A stretch of 64,000 bases of DNA from Chondrosia reniformis (taxonomy: Eukaryota > Porifera > Demospongiae > Chondrillida > Chondrillidae): assembly GCA_947172415.1 (NCBI GenBank), contig OX359193.1, positions 4,024,501 through 4,088,500 of the forward strand. Reading direction: 5' to 3'. Position 1 is the first letter of the stretch. Every line of letters starts with the position of its first letter. This document shows positions 1 through 10,319 of the stretch, one piece after another. Under the pieces are notes generated by a model. It saw nothing but the letters and a program-made list of their open reading frames with translations. It was not told the DNA's origin and did not search any database. A program made the position numbers and the translations under genes.

Positions 1-802
1 GGATTGATAATTATAATTAATATATAGTACAGGCATATTGAACTGTATATATGAGATGATGTCACTCTTATGTCCGTGTCAAAATGATTTTCTAGTGCAA
101 AATGTTGTGCCGATGGTCTTTATCAATAGTTATGTATACATTACCTATCTATATGTACAAAGCCTGGAGACTGCATGAATTGGATAAAGATGTTCTACAT
201 TTGAATATATTACTTTTTGTCATAGTACCAGGTAAGAGTGTGTACGTACGTACGGTGGTGGTAGGTTTAATGATATTCATATCATTGAGCAGGTGCCAAG
301 TTAAAATACTGCGTCATCGTAGGCCGCATACGCGATTACGGTAATAATTTAGTCAACAAGTTAAAGCCCCACATCGGCCACTTTTTATTTTATTCTCTGT
401 ATAAGAAAAATATACTACCACATGTTGTTGTAACTAGGCTAAGCAATATTGTGTCTGTACTTTGTTTTCAGAACACTTTATATACAATTAACATTGAACA
501 TACATCGATATCATTATGACAAAGTGTGTGTTGTTGTTGTCATACAGTATTATCAATATAAAATAATTATGTTCAATAAACCACAAACATTAAAACCGCA
601 AACTTCACCTTTTACTACGAATCACAAAATATAATTACTGCAAACATTACCGGCTATACGGTAATATGCAATTCACTAAGTAGTGCTGAGACATTTTGCA
701 GTCTTTTTAAAGACTAACACTTGTTCCTTATACATGGGCTGTACTTAAAGATTTTTATGTGATTGGAATAGGAATGAGACATATAGTAATGATATTTCTT
801 AC
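1..802. other. 3' side of the RTK gene, no exon recognised
   Basis: The kinase reading frame leaves the exon at 803 through a good splice donor on the minus strand, so the remaining C-lobe exon should lie below 803 or outside the window. I looked for the usual CW-x6-RP ending on the minus strand and did not see it. The short open frames here show no recognisable domain. Confidence 0.5.
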
Positions 803-943
803 AGGAAGTCATCACAATATTCAGGAATTTTAAGATGGTTAGTCATTTGGTATTCCAAGAACGAATGTTTCAGCATGATCCATTCCTTGTAAGGCTTCTC
901 TCCTAGTGTTAGTATCTCCCAGACAAGAACACCAAAGGACCAA
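803..943 (-). CDS. RTK exon: kinase C-lobe, WSFG to end of visible kinase
   Basis: Starts after acceptor AG at 944-945 and ends at donor GTAAGA. Joining to the upstream exon rebuilds SDVWSFGVLVWEI across the junction, the typical subdomain IX of tyrosine kinases, followed by LGEKPY. It leaves in an open phase, so at least one more coding exon is needed. Confidence 0.9.
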
Positions 944-3900
944 CTATGTACGAATCAAACCAATTAAATGAGTCAATTAAATAACAAAGCATTTGATCAT
1001 GAAGCTACACATGCGGTTCCCTTAGACACTTAATACCATTAAGTAAGAGAATATTGTTTTAGAAGATCGAAAAATGATAATTCTCTTTTTCTTCATTATG
1101 ACACGGTACCAAGGCAACTCACACATCTGATTTAGTAGAAAACCTGTTCTCTTCCACAACCTCAGGGGCTGCCCATCTGAAACATATTTCATTCACATGG
1201 GAGATGCAGAAATCCCTTTGTTCTTGCACATTGATATTCATATCTACTGCTAAATCAAAATCACATATTTTAACCACACTATTAGGAAAGAGAAGAATGT
1301 TTCTAGCTGCTAAATCTCTGTGAACTATCCCCAGGTAAGATAAATGCTCCTATAGAGTAAAGAGAAGAAACTATACTACATACAAAGAACGTTAACTATA
1401 GATAGGTTTTAACTATTAACATGTTTCAGGTGTGGGTATAGAACATCCAAGAGTCCACAAATGGTATATATGTATGAAGTTTAACATAAATCATGGTCGA
1501 GATACTCAATATATAGACAGAGACTATGATTGGAACTATATTTGCAGTCTTCAGAACGGACGTATAGAATCCATGCATATTGTAATAAACTCCTTGATAA
1601 AGGAGAAAAGAGTTTATAAGCATTAGCTTTTTGACATTAATTACATTGTAAAAGGAATTGAACATTTTGGGTACTTGGTGGCCTTTGGCATGTAAAAATT
1701 TGATAAAAGCTAAAAGCATTCCCCATAAGGAAGATAAATTATCTAAATGAAAATGTGTATATATGAAAGGAATCCACAAGCTGCTTAAACTAAGGCATGC
1801 ATTAGAGAAAACTGACCATGCCAAAAGAAAGTTGATAGGAGAAACTTCTTACAAATGATTGACGCAAAGCCATATTTTCCACCTTTTCTTGGGTCTATAC
1901 ACACATGTATGTATATGTATGTATATACAGTACAAGTTACAATATACTAAGGTAATCTAATCTAATATAAATAAATAAATAAATAAATAAATAATATAAT
2001 ATAAGTAATTCATATGGCTCCAAGAATGGACTTAGAAACAAAATGGGCATATCATCATAAAGATTAGGGTATAAAACTCATTTTTAATTAAGGGATTTTT
2101 CATTTAGGTCTCCGTTTGGTAGAAAACAGAGGACAAAGTCTGCATATAAAATGCCATAGGACTATAGAAAAATTATAGAAAATTTATATTGAAACCAAGT
2201 GTTATATTAGTAAAAAATTTCAATTTGTCAGATAACTGTGAAACCGACATATATCATGGTACATGTGTATGGGACATAATATGACATACGTATGTAAAGG
2301 CCTTGGCCTTTTATATCCCTTGTGTACAAGCTACAAAATGGTCTCTAACCCTGTTGATTATGCGAATGCATGCAACCAATCGTCGGCATTCTTAGCTACC
2401 TCAAAAGGCAAATCAAATCTGCTGTGGTTATTAGCTGAGACCCCTTTAAGACTGGAACCTTTGTTGATATATGGCATGCAGATGCATCATCTTCAGTCTA
2501 TATATGAAGGTGTGAAAAGGTAATTGGTAGGCCATGTGTTCTACCTTGCAATTGGATGATCTGTATCAACTACTACTCTCTATGCAGTAATTGAGGATTT
2601 TAAAGTCTGCAACTATACGTACTATTTAAAATACTGATTATCCTATAGGGGTCACTTGGATCTCTTTAAATTTGTAACTGGCACTGTGTAGCTAGTACTT
2701 GATTGTAATTTTAATATTGTATAGTCACTTGGCCGTCTTACATTGTCACTTGCACTGTGTAGCTAGAACTTGATTGTAATTTTATTATTGTATAGTCACT
2801 ATATATATATATATATATATATAACATCACTTTACATCAGCAAATTGTGCAATCGTAAGCTTGCATTCTTCGTTACATCTTGATTATTTTGTAACTTTAA
2901 TTAAGCAATATTTTGCAAGACGTTTGTCATACACATGTACCTTGATATATGTCAGTTTCACAGTGATCTGACCAATTGATAATTTTTATAAATATAACAC
3001 ATTGTTTCTATATAAATTTCCTAAAGGTTTTCTATAGTCTAAAGGCATTTTATATACAGATTTTGGCCTTCGTTTTCTATCAAACGGAGTCCTAAATAAA
3101 AAATCCCTTAATAGAAAATGAGTTTTATAGCCTACACTTTATGATAATATGCCCACTCTGTTTCTAGGTCCTTTCTTGGAGCCATATGAACTATTTAATT
3201 ATATTATATTATTTAGATTACCTTAACTTGTACTGTATATATATACATAATTAAACTGTATAAAATATAATTTACAGTATGTATATCTGTCAACAAAATG
3301 GTGGACACTTGGTAGGCTTTTGTTCTCTAACTTAAAATTGGCTTTCTCTTCCTTAGCATCAAACAATGAACCAACAAAAAGGATTTAGAAACCACCTTTA
3401 CTAATACTATGTAACATAAAGCTTGTGTAAAAACGTTTTCTAAGGAATTTAAAGGGCGACTGGAATCGGTTAACCTGATATCTAACAACCAGCAAGTAGT
3501 TTGGCGCCAGGTGCCCCACAAGTTTTCAAACTCAAAATACTTGTTTTAACACCTGGTCATTTCACTGAGGTTACTTTAATATTATCTGTACCGAAAATGG
3601 TGACCGTAAAAGTGAATTCCAAGGTGGTCGCTTTTTTGAACAACTAAGTACAGCGCAAGATAGAAGAACTACTCAGGACCAAAGGAACTGGTTGCAATTT
3701 CGAGGTTGATCGTAATTGTAAGGTGGTCGTTAAGCGAGGTTCCACTGTGGTACACATATTGATACGACCTTACCAGCTTGATTTGATGCATCCATTGTAA
3801 TAGATTTCCAAATGGAGAGAGCTCATGCACGAACAGAATAAGTGAAGTTACTTCATTTACAGTATATCCCAATATAGCAATAATGTTGGCATGCCTTTCC

Positions 3901-6900
3901 TGGCCAATTCTTCCCAAGACGTGTAGTATACGACAGCAACATTTACATTCTACATGTATACAGAAAGAGTAGAGATACAGAAAGGCCGAAGTAAAATAGC
4001 TACCTAGTTTAAAACTCTTAGAAGTATTCATTACATTGAATAGCAGTATTATATCACATCATAACGTGACATACCTTTCATAGTCTTCACTGCAACTTTC
4101 ATTTTATTAAAGTAACCTTCATGTACAATGCCATTCACACCGTAACCCAACATTCTACTACCAACTGTTAATGACTCTGAAGGGACCTGGACATTGTACA
4201 AATGCAAAAAATATAAATAAGTGAATTCTTAACTACCAACTATATTAATAGCTATATTAAAGCATTTACAAATTTATCACTTAATGAATAGATAATGCAG
4301 GTATTGTGGCTAATTTATAATTGGCCTGTCCTGGACAAGTTAAAAATAACATGATACATCTGGCTTACAAATTTTAGACCACTCTGTGTTTGTGGTTTAA
4401 GTGATATGTGCATTTCACTTCCTTTGTCTCTTCTTTTCTACAATTAATATTTATTTTATGGACACACTTGTGTATATAATATATAATATAATATACCTTG
4501 CATATATATATGAGAATTGAAACCAAAGCTGTAGGTATTATTATTGCTGTACCCGCTAATCCTATTATTCTACCAATCCAATTCTCTTGAACTGTAAGGG
4601 AATAACATGTCTATAGTGCATCCAAAAAGCACATTTGTATATGACACCCCAAATTGAAATATGCAGTACATGCTGTGACACACTTGGGTTAGGTAGTTTC
4701 CTTATTAATGGAGGCTTAGTCCTGTACCCGGGGTAGTAGTGGAAAACAGAGGCAGAAGTCTTTGTTGTCCTTCCACCATATATGTTAAATGCTGTTACAA
4801 ACACTGTTATGTTTACAGGGTAGCTTAACTTGATCATCTTCAATGTTATATTAGTTCTTGTTGGCTGTACAAATAAACAAGTAAGTACCTTGATACATTA
4901 AAAGCTACATACGTTGATTTAGCATTTAATTGTTAATATAAGGTGCAGCAATGAGTAAATCACCTCCATCTTTACTTCTCGTTTGTATACAGCAGAATCA
5001 AGGTAAATGATATAGTTTGTTAGTGGTCCATATGGTTCTGTTGGAGGCCTCCATGAGATGTACAGGAATGACTGACGGTCTGAAAACTGTGAATTCTCTA
5101 CTTTTAGCCCTTCAACATTGTTTGGTATTCGTGCTATAAATAATACAGACATCATGATTATTTAATTCATTTGAAATACTACAAACTTTTGAAAAATAGC
5201 ATGATTATAAGGCTAAAAATACCAGAGTAATTCATTTGGCTATGAATTCACCAACCCAATCAGGTCTCTGAGGAGTAAGTGATTTTTACCCAACTTAACC
5301 TTAGCTTCCTTTTCTACTCTCGGTGGCAAGTATCATGTATACCTATATGTATGTGTTGTCAATACATAAACTTACTAGCATAATAGGCGGCTCTCTGTTG
5401 CAGTAAGGGAATCTTGTAGATGTACATATTGGCTTTTAGTACAATAGGATCAGCCTTAAATGGAAACGAAACAAGCACAAACCAAACCATGACTTACTGT
5501 GAAGCCTAACATACTCTCCAAGTAGGGATGAAAAATGTTTCCCTCTTCAATGCATGTATTGTACAGCATCCCAAAGAGGTAGTAGCAGTGAATATGAAAC
5601 TAACCCAGAATGAGTATCTCAAAATATCTGAGTCAAAGCCCTCCAAACAAACAGAATAGAATGTTCCATTTGGAAACTCCTATATAAAACACAAGTACAA
5701 TGGAGCCAGAGTCAACGCTCATCTCAATTAAGCAGCCATCCGTTGTATACACAGTGTCAAGTAAATATATATATACAGTGCAAGTTACAATATACTAAGG
5801 TAATCTAAATAATATAATTAATTAAATACTTCATACGGCTCCAAGAAAGGACCTAGAAACAAAATGGGCACATCATAAAGTTTAGGCTATAAAACTCATT
5901 TTCAATAAAGGATTTTTTATTTAGGCCTCAGTTTTTTAGAAAACGGAGGCCTATTTTTACATAAACGTAACACATAAACAACAGGGTGAGAGACGATTTT
6001 GTAACTTGCACACAAGGGACATTGTTCATGAAATAAATTAAAGGCCCCAGCCTTTATATCCCTTGTGTGCTAGTTACCAAATCGTCTCTAACCCTGTTGT
6101 TTATGTGAATGCATGCAAGTAACCAATGGTACTCCTAGCTCACACTCAAGGCAAGTCAAATCTGTGGTAATTATTGGCTGAGACCCCCTGCATGAGACTG
6201 GAAGTTTTGCTGATAATGGCATGCAGATGCATCATCTTCAGTCAACACTAAGGTGTGAAAAGGTAATTGGAAGGCCATGTGTTTAACCTTATATCATCTG
6301 TAGAGACTACTACTCTGTATGCAGCAGTTGAGAATTTCAGTGTGGCTAAAGTCTTGTAGTGTTTAATATACCTGATTGTGATTATTTTTGGAGTCATTTG
6401 CATTCGTATTATATTATATACCTCAGTGTGATTATCTTGGGAGTCACTTGCATCCATGTATAAATTTGTAACTTGCACTATATATATATATCGGAGACCT
6501 AAATCAAAAATCCCTTAATTTTAAATGAGTTTTATACCCTAAACATTATGATGATATGCCCATTTTGTTGCTAGGTCCTTTCCTGGAGTTTTATGAATTA
6601 TTTACATTATATTATATTAGATTAGGTTACCTTAGTATATTGTAACTTGTACTGTATATATATTATATTGTAACTTGCACTGTATGTACAAGGATGTAAA
6701 GCTATAGTAAAACACAATATGTTCATGAAACATCTAAAGGACAAGGAGGACATGAATACTAAAGGATGAAACATTAAGAAGTATATAGGTAGTGTATAGA
6801 GGTATATACATAGATGTGCATGGCACATTACATACCAAACTGGTGAAGTACTGCACAAACAGTATGCACACTTACTGAAAGTAAGAAATCCTTATATTGT

Positions 6901-9900
6901 CCTGTTCTTTGGGAACGTTTGAGTATATCTTTGTTGAAGTATCTTACATGAACAGCTCTCACGTAATATCCTACCCTAAAGCCCACTACTAAGGGGGGGC
7001 TAAGGTTGACTGGAAGTAACTGACTGCTAACATTGTAGCAACCAAGTTGGTGATTTACAATCACTGAACCTACATTCCAAATTAGTCTCATAGGAGAGTC
7101 ATCATAATCTGATGGAAAAAGAATTTACAACTACAACTGGAATGCAAAATGTTAGAGATTTACAAATATATAATACCAATCCGTGCTCAAATATTATTAA
7201 CAATAAAAATATTAATTATGTATGTAATATCACAAATGAAATTAGAGGTATATGTATACCAATATATGGAAAGATTCTTACCAATAGCTACTTGCTTAAT
7301 GTGAAGGACGTCTGCAGCCAATACCTGTGAAGCATCTGACAATACGGCATACAGCTATATATACATTGAAATAGACAAAAACAAAATATACCTTATATAA
7401 TAATATACAGTGGAACCTGAGTAAGCGGTCACCTTATTAAAGCGGTCACCTTATAAAAGCGGTCACCTCCCTTTTCCGGTTGCCAACGTATACTCCCAAA
7501 CAATCCGCTATATTGAAGTATACATCGAGACCTTGTTAATGCGGTCACCTGTGTAATGCGTATAGCGGTCGCCTTTCCGTGGCCTCGAAGGGATTTCTCT
7601 ACTCTGTAATGCGGCCATACAGATTTGAAAGTAAGTAAATGACAACAATTTATCCATAAAATGTTCTAAAGAGTCTCCTTTACTCCTTCAGTGACTCTTG
7701 CAGCTTTCTTATAAAGTTCTGGTGTCCATCGAAATGATAAAAACATGGAACTTCCAGCCCGAGACCAACGCAATGATCATGTATCTTGTATTCTTTAAAA
7801 CTACAGTGGAACACGTTTATAACAAACACGGATTTAACGAAATTTCGGTTGTAACGAAACGTTTTTAAAAAATGGTTTTAAACAACATAAAACCTTCGGT
7901 TTATAACAAATTAAGCTTTCCTGGTCTGGTGTTTTGATCCTGGACGTATTAAGTTTTTGTGAATGAAGTGTATACGCATAGCGGGTACGAACATTATAAT
8001 GAATTCCATGTTATTTTGGCGGTCAAGTAATAACTAATACCTTAACACCTTAAGTATACAGAATTTTTCGTTCTAGCTGCTGAAGTTGATTTTAAGATGC
8101 GTGCCCGAAAACATATCTTTGTATAACAATTATGCAAATTTGTGTTTTGTCAATGAATATTAATGAGAACCTTGTTAATACAGCCACCTGTGTATTACAG
8201 CCAGCAAGTTTGTCTCCCTTGGGTGACCGCATTAGGCAGGTTCCACTGTACATACACATATATATTACAAATACTACAAAGTACAAGTTACAAAAGGTTG
8301 ACTCCTATAGGATAGCTACAATCACACAAGTTGTACTAAAATGTACTTTTGCTAAAAGCATAGCAACCCAGCTTAATACATTGGGATTATCACACTTATG
8401 CATTGTAAACTAGACCAAACGGCATTTCAATACTATATACAGTTGAACCCCAGCGTAACGAACCATTGGGGTCGTACATAACATTGAGGTTTGACTGTAG
8501 CTCTACAGCCCTTCAGTTGTGGTACTTGCAACTGGCAGCTGCAAGGCTAGATGGAACACTGAACAATCTATGAGGTGCAGAAGTCTCTGGTCATATGAGT
8601 AATAAATTACTTTAAGTTGATTATTATGCACTGGCAATTTTTACAGAGTACCTGTCCTATATATGGCATAGTTGTATATACACTCCATCCAAATGATCAT
8701 GATATGTTAAGCATCAAGCACTCACTGAAAAGGTCACAGGACAGTGATAAGGAATTCGTATCGACGTCTGATTTTCATTCTACCAAACAAACACAGAAAC
8801 ATTAAAACAGCATGCTTAGAGGTTAGGTTAACCTAAAATCCTTAATGGACTTGCTTGTGATGTATATGGTGTGTAATATCAGAGGTGGTGGCAGAGGGGG
8901 GACAGGGGGTTTCAGCCCCTACTTCAAGCTGGGGGCCTTAGCCCCTCATTCTGAAGCTTAGCCTAGGCCCCCACCTAATGAGGTTTTCAACAAATTCATT
9001 AGTATTGTATTATATAGTGGTCGTAATTTTTTGCCACCCAGTTGCATGAGCGATTGACCTTTTTAGGAGCTACTGCCACCACTGAATATGTGAAATAAAT
9101 TTATGCAATAGCATTTGTCTTTATATGCTTTGCATTTACAGTGATTGGTTTAAGATTTCATCCATGTATGCATGTATATATTCTTACAAAAGAGGCTGTC
9201 ACTCTCCTTTTTCCAATTCCACAATGCCATTGTAACCAGTTATTCGTGCTACCAATCGACTGCTCTCTTCCCTTGTCTACTACAACTATATACTTCCTCA
9301 CTATGCTACACTCCTCAGCTGCATTACAGTTATATAACATATGCTTAGTTGTGATTAGAGTTAGAGAAGCACAGTATATTCAGTGTCACCAGAAAGTGAA
9401 TTACTCATGGGCCCAGATTTGACTTTTGCACACACACATTTATACATGAATGTGTCACTGTAACTTAGGAAACCTATTTTTAATATATATAACAAAATGG
9501 ATGTGCTTGTGAGTAATAAAACTAAATAAATGATATATGATAGAAAGAAATGGAAACTGACGAGATGTATATGGTAACAGTTGGAAATATTGGCCATCAC
9601 CCAAATTGTATCTCATAATATATAAGTTGCGATATACTGTTGACTCACTTGTAATGACAGATGGATGCCAAGTCAGACGACAGTGAGCTTTCTGTGTGTC
9701 TACGCTTCCCTCCTTACGGAGAGGGAAGACGTTCAATTCTAATTGGGATCCTATGGATAAAGAATCCCTTAACTTCTAGGCATATGGTGAACTTTGAATG
9801 CTCTAGCGCTAAGAATAGGAGTTCGAAAAATATAGTTACATGCTTGCAAGCTGGGTTAGCAAATGTTTCCGCCAGATATACATGCCTTCCGTAAGAAATA

Positions 9901-10171
9901 TAACGCTGAGAAAAGGTTCTAAACATAGAGGCCGCGCCCTATATAACAGGTAGGTAGGTGCATTGCTTCGCTCACTGTAGCAGGGAATGCTTTTAACATA
10001 GGTTCGCCTATCGTTAGTCCAATTGGTCACGGCGTGCACTAAACAGAAACAACCAAAGTTGGGTACACGCGGTTGGTGTGCGCGTATAGTTATATACATC
10101 TTTGCAGATTACTTACTGTAATCCTGTGGTGCACACACTAACATCAACAGTATTCTGATTAGACCTTGCAT
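803..10171 (-). CDS. Receptor tyrosine kinase with fibronectin-III-like ectodomain, multi-exon, 3' end missing
   Basis: Single-pass receptor tyrosine kinase: the extracellular part would bind a ligand or neighbouring cell and the cytoplasmic kinase would phosphorylate tyrosines. Exons in order on the minus strand: 10117-10171 (start codon and signal peptide), 9649-9750, 9364-9473, perhaps 8726-8779, 7282-7324, 6876-7108, 5605-5679, 5376-5454, 4964-5133, 4684-4864, 4497-4591 (membrane span), 4369-4437 (basic juxtamembrane), 4075-4186 (Gly loop and VAVK), 3774-3949, 1817-1894, 1123-1349 (HRDLAARN, DFD, APE) and 803-943 (WSFGVLVWEI). Splice phases agree from 7324 down to 803 and at the first two introns; the 3' end of exon 9364-9473 is unresolved. 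The kinase is RTK-like (DLAARN). The third residue of DFG is Asp. The final C-lobe exon is not seen. Two introns contain copies of one palindromic repeat. Neighbouring ectodomain exons resemble fibronectin III only loosely. Confidence 0.88.
1123..1349 (-). CDS. RTK exon: catalytic and activation segments
   Basis: 227 bp with acceptor CTATAG and donor GTGAGT. It encodes EHLSYLGIVHRDLAARN (catalytic loop), then VVKICDFDLAVDM where the family has DFG, and later RWAAPEVVEENRFSTKSDV. The invariant Asp of the metal-binding motif is kept but its Gly is replaced by Asp. Confidence 0.95.
1817..1894 (-). CDS. RTK exon: alpha-E helix
   Basis: 78 bp, phase 0 on both sides. It encodes 26 residues ending RSFSYQLSFGM, which runs straight into EHLSYLGIVHRDL of the next exon, matching the usual alpha-E helix. 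The donor is GTCAGT, less common than GTAAGT. Confidence 0.85.
1925..3240. repeat. Palindromic repeat element, copy 1, in RTK intron
   Basis: Left arm 1925-2275 and right arm 2823-3240 are inverted copies of each other, both starting TACAGTACAAGTTACAAT or a close variant and ending near ATGTCAGTTTCACAG. The middle (2290-2620) matches the middle of copy 2 at 6050-6360. It carries no transposase. A single-arm copy is at 34932-35354. Confidence 0.85.
2683..2804 (+). repeat. Two-unit direct repeat with AT tract
   Basis: The segments 2683-2739 and 2752-2804 both read CACTGTGTAGCTAGWACTTG, then TTGTAATTTTAWTATTG. They are followed by an (AT)n run near 2801-2822, inside the palindromic element. Confidence 0.75.
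3590..3752. mobile_element. Tigger/pogo-type MITE remnant
   Basis: The right end, read in reverse, begins CAGTGGAACCTCGCTTAACG, a typical Tigger/pogo terminal repeat. A partner motif (AAGGTGGTCGCTTTTTTGAAC) lies at about 3631. The left terminus is eroded and there is no coding sequence. Confidence 0.55.
3774..3949 (-). CDS. RTK exon: alpha-C to alpha-D of the kinase N-lobe
   Basis: 176 bp beginning after a pyrimidine-rich tract and TAG. It encodes RHANIIAILGYT, then LILFVHELSPFGNLLQWM, equal to the hinge and alpha-D of RTKs. An alpha-C Glu is not obvious: the helix region is Cys-rich (CKCCC). Ends phase 0 at donor GTAAGG. Confidence 0.9.
4075..4186 (-). CDS. RTK exon: glycine-rich loop and beta-3 lysine
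   Basis: 112 bp. It encodes LGYGVNGIVHEGYF (GxGxxGxV nucleotide loop) and KVAVKTMK (ATP-binding Lys). The acceptor is TCCAG and the donor GTATGT; it ends in phase 1, matching the next exon. Confidence 0.95.
4369..4437 (-). CDS. RTK exon: juxtamembrane segment
   Basis: 69 bp, 23 codons, phase 0 on both sides. It begins KRRDKGSEMH, the basic stop-transfer sequence directly after the membrane span, and runs into the exon holding the glycine loop. Confidence 0.8.
4497..4591 (-). CDS. RTK exon: transmembrane segment
   Basis: 95 bp. It encodes ENWIG followed by about 22 hydrophobic residues (IIGLAGTAIIIPTALVSIL and on to IYICK). Acceptor TTACAG, donor GTATAT, phase 0 out. This is the only membrane span after the signal peptide. 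Confidence 0.85.
4684..4864 (-). CDS. RTK exon: second half of a fibronectin-III-like domain
   Basis: It encodes NITVFVTAFNIYGGRTTKT, the F and G strands typical of fibronectin III, then a linker toward the membrane. Acceptor TACAG at 4865. The donor chosen (GTGTGT at 4683) is the one whose phase fits the transmembrane exon; another GT nearby would not fit. Confidence 0.7.
4964..5133 (-). CDS. RTK exon: first half of a fibronectin-III-like domain
   Basis: 170 bp. It encodes RIPNNVEGLKVEN, then LYISWRPPTEPYGPLTNYII, a clear fibronectin III B/C strand pattern with W-x-P-P. It ends in phase 0 at donor GTGATT. Confidence 0.85.
5376..5454 (-). CDS. RTK ectodomain exon
   Basis: 79 bp between acceptor TTTAAG and donor GTAAGT. 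It encodes ADPIVLKANMYIYKIPLLQQ and ends in phase 1, completing Thr before RIPNN of the next exon. It probably holds the last strands of the preceding domain. Confidence 0.75.
5605..5679 (-). CDS. RTK ectodomain exon
   Basis: 75 bp, 25 codons, phase 0 on both ends, acceptor TATATAG and donor GTTAGT. It encodes EFPNGTFYSVCLEGFDSDIL with a possible N-glycosylation site (NGT). Confidence 0.7.
5773..6660. repeat. Palindromic repeat element, copy 2, in RTK intron
   Basis: Same family as 1925-3240: left arm 5773-5950, right arm 6490-6660 inverted, shared centre 6050-6360 (for example GGCATGCAGATGCATCATCT). It is shorter than copy 1 because the arms are truncated. It sits in the intron between RTK exons 6876-7108 and 5605-5679. 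Confidence 0.85.
6876..7108 (-). CDS. RTK ectodomain exon
   Basis: 233 bp, acceptor CCATCAG, donor GTAAGTG. It encodes DYDDSPMRLIWNVGSV, then VGYYVRAVHVRYFNKD. A run of seven C is read through in frame. Fibronectin-III-like or an unclassified beta domain. Confidence 0.75.
7282..7324 (-). CDS. RTK ectodomain small exon
   Basis: 43 bp, acceptor TTCACAG, donor GTAAGA. It encodes VLAADVLHIKQVAI and leaves one base that completes Asp of the next exon. The phase match is the main support. Confidence 0.65.
7408..8248. mobile_element. Tigger/pogo-type MITE flanked by TA
   Basis: It starts CAGTGGAACCTGAGTAAGCG and ends, in reverse, CAGTGGAACCTGCCTAATGC. Both ends abut TA, the pogo/Tc1 target site. 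Internal copies of a GCGGTCACCT motif repeat near each end. No transposase is present. A second pogo-type terminus (CAGTGGAACACGTTTATAAC) starts at 7804 and may be a nested insertion. Confidence 0.8.
8440..8497. mobile_element. 58-bp TA-flanked minimal MITE
   Basis: It starts CAGTTGAACCCCAGCGTAAC and ends TAACATTGAGGTTTGACTG, an imperfect inverted repeat with TA on both sides. It looks like two transposon ends with almost nothing between. Confidence 0.65.
8726..8779 (-). CDS. Possible RTK ectodomain exon
   Basis: 54 bp between TGGTAG and GTGAGTG on the minus strand, phase 0 both sides, encoding NENQTSIRIPYHCPVTFS. The phase fits the next exon (7282-7324), but only the splice signals and an open frame support it. 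Confidence 0.35.
8880..9084. mobile_element. hAT-like MITE
   Basis: About 205 bp with ends CAGAGGTGGTGGCAGAGG and, in reverse, CAGTGGTGGCAGTAGCTC, similar to hAT termini. GC-rich inside and non-coding. I could not confirm an 8-bp target duplication. Confidence 0.55.
9364..9473 (-). CDS. RTK ectodomain exon, 3' boundary uncertain
   Basis: It follows acceptor AAAATAG and encodes FLSYSDTFMYKCVCAKV, then LSGDTEYTVLL, the conserved fibronectin III L-x-G-x-x-Y-x-V pattern. The frame then hits TAA at 9361-9363 without a good donor, so the exon end or the intactness of the gene here is unresolved. Confidence 0.6.
9649..9750 (-). CDS. RTK ectodomain exon 2
   Basis: 102 bp, acceptor ATCCATAG, donor GTGAGTC. 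It encodes SQLELNVFPLRKEG, then CRLTWHPSVIT, like the start of a fibronectin III domain. It takes phase 1 from the signal-peptide exon and gives phase 1 to the next. Confidence 0.75.
10117..10171 (-). CDS. RTK exon 1: start codon and signal peptide
   Basis: The ATG at 10169-10171 opens MQGLIRILLMLVCAPQDY, a short signal peptide with a hydrophobic core, then splices at GTAAGT in phase 1. I chose this start because it is the only ATG preceding the chain of phase-matched exons and gives a secretion signal. Confidence 0.7.
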
Positions 10172-10260
10172 ATCTTTACATTGTAACTTGCACGTTTTTT
10201 GCGGGAACGTTGCGGTAAGAGCTTGGTGACGTCACGTGTGGCAAAAACGTTCGTAGTAGT
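10172..10260 (-). promoter_or_regulatory. Putative RTK promoter with CRE/E-box
   Basis: About 60 bp upstream of the RTK start codon the sequence TGACGTCACGTG (10227-10238) overlaps a cAMP-response element (TGACGTCA) and an E-box (CACGTG). The stretch is more CpG-rich than its surroundings. Inference from position and motif only. Confidence 0.4.
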
Positions 10261-10319
10261 CTAATTAGAGTAAACTATGAATGTTCGACCACCATCGAAT
10301 TAGGACACTCATGGTTTAA

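Noticed and set aside
1969..1996. (AATA)n tract as a regulatory or origin signal
   Set aside because: Simple repeat inside an interspersed element; nothing else supports a function.
4919..5155. Open frame read as a separate small gene
   Set aside because: It is one fibronectin-III-like exon of the RTK; splice sites on both sides fit the neighbouring exons by phase.
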